Shown piece after piece: positions 5,789-10,571 of a stretch of DNA of 10,571 nucleotides. Below the pieces are notes generated by a model, which did no database searches, was not told where the DNA came from, and saw nothing but the letters and a program-made list of their open reading frames with translations. A program made the position numbers and the translations under genes. Numbering within the stretch: position 1 is the first letter of the stretch; each line of letters begins with the position of its first letter. The stretch lies in the NCBI GenBank assembly GCA_050485385.1, contig JBJHBG010000138.1, positions 1 through 10,571 on the forward strand, written 5' to 3'. Source of the DNA: RECO01 sp050485385 (GTDB taxonomy: Bacteria; Pseudomonadota; Alphaproteobacteria; Geminicoccales; Geminicoccaceae).

Positions 5789-6595
5789 GTGGCGAGCGCA
5801 ACGGTGGTGAACGTCCGACGGTGGCGACGGGCTGCGGCCCTGGCAATGGTCGTGGTGGCGGGCTTCGCGCTGGTCGCCTGCGGCGGCGTGACGCGCGAGC
5901 CGGAATTCGTCGAGCAGCCGGTGGAAGACCTCTACAACACCGCCATCGACCTCACCGCCAACCGCAACTTCAACGCGGCCGCCCTCGCCTTCGAGGAGGT
6001 CGAACGCCAACACCCCTATTCGCAGTGGGCCACGCGCTCGATGTTCATGGCGGCCTACGCCTACTACGAGGCGCGGCGCTACGACGAGGCGATCCTCGCC
6101 GCCCGGCGCTTCGTCGACTTCCACCCGGGCAACGAGAACGTGCCCTACGCGCTCTATCTCATCGGCATGTCCTACTACGAGCAGATCTCGGACGTCGGCC
6201 GCGACCAGCAGATGACGGCGGACGCGCAGCGCGCCTTCACCGACCTCGTCCAGCGCTACCCCGACACGTCCTATGCGCGCGACGCCCGGCTCAAGCTCGA
6301 TCTCGTGCGCGACCATCTCGCCGGCAAGGAGATGGAGGTCGGCCGGTTCTACCTCAACCGCCGCCAGTACGTGGCCGCCATCAACCGCTTCAACCGGGTG
6401 ATCGACGAGTTCCAGACGACCACCCACGTACCGGAGGCGCTGCATCGGCTGGTCGAGGCCTACACGGCCCTCGGCGTGCGCGACGAGGCGTACCGCTACG
6501 CCGCGGTGCTCGGCTACAACTATCCGGGCTCGCCCTGGTACGAGCGGACCTACGGGCTCGTGCTCGACGAGCGCCTGCCGCCCATCCGCAGCTAG
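5789..6595 (+). CDS. bamD: Outer membrane protein assembly factor BamD
   Basis: The essential lipoprotein of the BAM complex (formerly ComL/YfiO), which works with BamA on the periplasmic face of the outer membrane to insert beta-barrel proteins. The predicted protein has 268 residues. A basic N-terminus (VRRWRR) and hydrophobic stretch lead to the lipobox LVAC, with C31 (5879-5881) as the lipidated residue. The rest is TPR-like helices. Family landmarks are EDLYNTAIDL, FEEVERQHPYSQWA, ARRFVDFHPGNENVPYALYL, the FTDLVQRYPDTSYA repeat, and EMEVGRFYLNRRQYVAAINRF. The GTG at 5789 is chosen because GAGGAA (5781-5786) precedes it, with a rather short spacing, and it places the signal peptide at the N-terminus. 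GTG codons at 5804 and 5807 are alternatives. recN begins 12 bases after the stop. In many alphaproteobacteria lpxC precedes bamD; here a divergent regulator does. Confidence 0.95.
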   Translation: MASATVVNVRRWRRAAALAMVVVAGFALVACGGVTREPEFVEQPVEDLYNTAIDLTANRNFNAAALAFEEVERQHPYSQWATRSMFMAAYAYYEARRYDEAILAARRFVDFHPGNENVPYALYLIGMSYYEQISDVGRDQQMTADAQRAFTDLVQRYPDTSYARDARLKLDLVRDHLAGKEMEVGRFYLNRRQYVAAINRFNRVIDEFQTTTHVPEALHRLVEAYTALGVRDEAYRYAAVLGYNYPGSPWYERTYGLVLDERLPPIRS

Positions 6596-6607
6596 ACGGC
6601 GGCGCCG

Positions 6608-8281
<1,674 letters not shown>

Positions 8282-8292
8282 GGAGCGCTCGG

Positions 8293-10419
8293 ATGGACGA
8301 CGGTGCCGCGCTGCCGGTGGAGGCACTGGACGAGGACGAGGCCCGCGCGGAGTTGGCCCGGCTCGCCAAGACCATCGCCCACCACGACCGCCGCTACTAC
8401 CAGGACGACGCCCCGGAGGTCGACGATGCGGCCTACGACGCGCTGCGCCGCCGCAACCAGGCGATCGAGGCGCGCTTTCCCCATCTGATCCGCGCCGACA
8501 GCCCGTCCGCACGGGTTGGCGCCCCGCCGGCGTCCGCCTTCCGCAAGGTGCGCCACAACGTGGCGATGCTGTCGCTCGACAACGCCTTCGACGCGGGCGA
8601 GGTGGCGGAGTTCGTCGCTCGCATCCGCCGCTTCTTGAACCTCGACGCGGAGGCCGCTCTCGACTTCGTCGCCGAGCCCAAGATCGACGGCCTGTCGGCG
8701 ACGCTCCGCTACGAGCGTGGCGCGTTCGTCCAAGGCGCGACCCGCGGCGACGGCAACGAGGGCGAGGACGTTACCGCCAACCTCAAGACGTTGAAGGACG
8801 TGCCGCTCACCCTCTTGGGCGACGCGCCGGCCGTGCTCGAGGTACGCGGCGAGGTCTACATGGCGCATCGCGACTTCGAGGCCCTCAACCAAGCCCGTGC
8901 CGAGGCGGGCGAGGCGGTCTTCGCCAACCCCAGAAACGCCGCCGCCGGCTCGCTCCGCCAGCTCGATGCGAAGATCACGGCGAGCCGCCCCTTGCGCTTC
9001 TTCGCCTATAGCTGGGGCGAGGCCGAGCCGCGCATCGCCGGCACCTATGGGACCTTTCTCGCGCATCTGCGCGCACTGGGCTTCCGCACCAACCCGGAAA
9101 CCCGGCCCTGCAAGGATGTCGACGACCTGGTCGCCTACCACACCGAGTTGGGTCATCGCCGGGCCACGCTCGGCTACGACATCGACGGCGTCGTCTACAA
9201 GCTCGACCGGATCGATCTCCAAGAACGGCTGGGCTTCGTCGGCCGGGCGCCGCGCTGGGCCATCGCCCACAAGTTCGCGGCCGAACGGGCCGAGACGGCG
9301 ATCGAAGCGATCCAGGTCCAGGTCGGCCGCACCGGCGCGCTGACCCCGGTCGCGCACCTGAAGCCCGTCACCGTCGGCGGCGTGGTCGTCGCCCGCGCCA
9401 CCCTGCACAACCAGGACTACATCGAGGAGAAGGACATCCGCGTCGGCGACACGGTCGTGGTGCAGCGGGCGGGCGACGTCATCCCGCAGGTGGTGGAGGT
9501 GATGACGCAGCTTCGCCCGGACGGTACCCGGCCTTACGCCTTTCCCGACCGCTGCCCCGCCTGCGGCAGCCAGGCCGTCAGGCCCGAGGGCGAGGCCATC
9601 CGCCGCTGCACGGGCGGGCTGATCTGCCCGGCGCAACTGGTCGAGCGGCTGAAGCACTTCGTCGCCCGCGACGCCTTCGACATCGAGGGCCTGGGCCGAT
9701 TGCAGATCCCGCAGCTCCACGAGGAGGGGCTGGTCGAGAGCCCCGCCGACCTCTTCCGGCTGACCGCCGACCCGGAACGCAAGGCGAAGCTCCTCGCCCT
9801 GCCGCGCTGGGGCGCGAAGAAGGTCGAGAACCTCGACGCCGCCATCGCCGCCCGCCGCGAGATCGGCCTCGACCGCTTCGTCTACGCCCTCGGCATCCGC
9901 TTCGTCGGCGCGGTCAACGCGAAGCTCCTCGCACACCACTACGGCGACCTCGACCGCTTCCTCCAGGCGATGGCCAAGGTGGCCGAGGGCGACACCGACG
10001 CCCGCGCCGAACTCGAAGCCATCGACGGCGTCGGCCCCAAGCTGGTCGAAGCCCTGGCCGAGTTCTTCGCCGAGCACCACAACCTGGACGCCCTGGAAGA
10101 CCTCCGCAGCCAAGTGACGGTCATCCCGCCCGAGGCCCAACCATCCGCCGCCGGCAGCCGCCTCGCCGGCAAGACCGTCGTCTTCACCGGCAGCCTCGAG
10201 CGGATGAGCCGCGCCGAAGCGAAGGCGCGGGCCGAACAGCTCGGCGCCAAGGTGACGGGCTCGGTCTCGAAGAGTACCGACTTCGTCGTCGTCGGTGCGG
10301 ATGCGGGGTCCAAGGCGAAGAAGGCAGCGGAACTGGGCATCGAGGTGCTCGACGAGGCCGCCTGGCTGGAGATCGCGGGGCTCGGTGGCGGGGGGAAAGA
10401 CCAAGCAGGGGGGACTTGA
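8293..10419 (+). CDS. ligA: NAD-dependent DNA ligase
   Basis: Seals nicks in duplex DNA during replication and repair, using NAD as the AMP donor. The protein has 708 residues, usual for alphaproteobacteria. Domain Ia (about 10-75) has HDRRYYQDDAPEVDDAAYD. The adenylation domain holds the AMP-accepting lysine K130 in EPKIDG, followed by TRGDGNEGEDVT. Later nucleotidyltransferase motifs include GYDIDGVVYKLD and WAIAHKF, and an OB fold follows. The zinc finger has C421, C424, C439 and C445. Helix-hairpin-helix repeats (IEGLG, GVGPKL) and a C-terminal BRCT domain (about 620-700, GKTVVFTGSLERMSRAEAK) complete the protein. The ATG at 8293 is chosen over the in-frame TTG at 8278 because AGGAG (8281-8285) lies 7 bases upstream. 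That ribosome site shares a base with the recN stop, so the two genes are tightly coupled. All motifs needed for activity are present. Confidence 0.98.
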   Translation: MDDGAALPVEALDEDEARAELARLAKTIAHHDRRYYQDDAPEVDDAAYDALRRRNQAIEARFPHLIRADSPSARVGAPPASAFRKVRHNVAMLSLDNAFDAGEVAEFVARIRRFLNLDAEAALDFVAEPKIDGLSATLRYERGAFVQGATRGDGNEGEDVTANLKTLKDVPLTLLGDAPAVLEVRGEVYMAHRDFEALNQARAEAGEAVFANPRNAAAGSLRQLDAKITASRPLRFFAYSWGEAEPRIAGTYGTFLAHLRALGFRTNPETRPCKDVDDLVAYHTELGHRRATLGYDIDGVVYKLDRIDLQERLGFVGRAPRWAIAHKFAAERAETAIEAIQVQVGRTGALTPVAHLKPVTVGGVVVARATLHNQDYIEEKDIRVGDTVVVQRAGDVIPQVVEVMTQLRPDGTRPYAFPDRCPACGSQAVRPEGEAIRRCTGGLICPAQLVERLKHFVARDAFDIEGLGRLQIPQLHEEGLVESPADLFRLTADPERKAKLLALPRWGAKKVENLDAAIAARREIGLDRFVYALGIRFVGAVNAKLLAHHYGDLDRFLQAMAKVAEGDTDARAELEAIDGVGPKLVEALAEFFAEHHNLDALEDLRSQVTVIPPEAQPSAAGSRLAGKTVVFTGSLERMSRAEAKARAEQLGAKVTGSVSKSTDFVVVGADAGSKAKKAAELGIEVLDEAAWLEIAGLGGGGKDQAGGT

Positions 10420-10443
10420 TGGTCCGCCCTTGGCCCCCCTTTT
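10407..10443 (+). terminator. Possible terminator overlapping the ligA stop
   Basis: AGGGGGG (10407-10413) can pair with CCCCCCT (10434-10440), directly followed by a short T run ending at 10443. The 20-base loop contains the ligA stop codon. The stem is only 7 bp and the loop is large, and a competing CCAAG/CTTGG pairing (10401-10405 with 10429-10433) exists. It is a plausible but not strong end for the bamD-recN-ligA transcript. Confidence 0.4.
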
Positions 10444-10454
10444 GCCGCTTCACT

Positions 10455-10551
10455 GGCGGCGGCCTGCCGCCGCCCGGGGGTCGCAGGGGGCCGAAAGCCC
10501 CCTGCCCGTCGCCGCCCCCGACCCCGGGCTCGTATAAACAAAACCGAGCCC
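10455..10551. repeat. Cluster of inverted repeats downstream of ligA
   Basis: The 152 bases after ligA carry no supportable gene but several perfect inverted repeats. One hairpin has 8-bp arms at 10455-10462 and 10467-10474 with a 4-base loop. A second has 9-bp arms, GCAGGGGGC at 10483-10491 and GCCCCCTGC at 10497-10505, with loop CGAAA. An outer pair, GCCCGGGGGTCG at 10472-10483 and CGACCCCGGGC at 10519-10529, nearly complementary with one extra G, encloses the second hairpin. A third hairpin has 7-bp arms, GGGCTCG at 10526-10532 and CGAGCCC at 10545-10551, around the AT-rich loop TATAAACAAAAC. Together they could terminate transcription from either side or form a REP-like intergenic element. 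Confidence 0.6.
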
Positions 10552-10571
10552 CCCAGACCGCGAGATATCGG

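Overview
The window is very GC-rich and densely packed. Codon third positions are strongly G/C and there are many long spurious antisense reading frames. The conserved order bamD-recN-ligA, an alphaproteobacterial-style short HTH_XRE regulator (IQKYERGANR motif) and an adjacent apt point to a high-GC alphaproteobacterium, possibly of the Rhodospirillales type. That assignment is inference from gene content and order; there is no rRNA or other phylogenetic marker here. I see no mobile elements, CRISPR arrays, tRNAs or rRNAs.

Layout, left to right. (1) 1-1856, plus strand: the end of a DppC-type ABC transporter permease, followed after 3 bases by a cytosine-deaminase-like amidohydrolase. This looks like the tail of an uptake-and-degradation operon. 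(2) 1863-2324, minus strand: a small exported DUF192 protein. Its stop lies 6 bases from the amidohydrolase stop, and its start overlaps head-to-head with apt. (3) 2310-3733, plus strand: apt (adenine salvage), translationally coupled through a GTGA overlap to an EamA/DMT-type membrane transporter. (4) 3893-5011, plus strand: a two-domain protein with a cysteine-free peroxiredoxin/thioredoxin-like N-terminus fused to a prolyl-4-hydroxylase-like 2OG-Fe(II) oxygenase. (5) A strong 12-bp hairpin at 5029-5057 separates it from two minus-strand genes: a 54-residue exported peptide and an XRE-family regulator. (6) 5789-10419, plus strand: bamD, recN and ligA in one tight operon, divergent from the regulator. 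(7) 10420-10571: a gene-free tail packed with inverted repeats.

Most of the window is housekeeping: outer-membrane protein assembly (BamD), double-strand break repair (RecN), NAD-dependent ligation (LigA) and purine salvage (Apt). I do not see a clear undescribed multi-gene system. The best leads are the Cys-less redoxin/2OG oxygenase fusion, the overlapping divergent starts of the DUF192 gene and apt, the regulator plus small exported peptide beside bamD, and the stacked hairpins after ligA.
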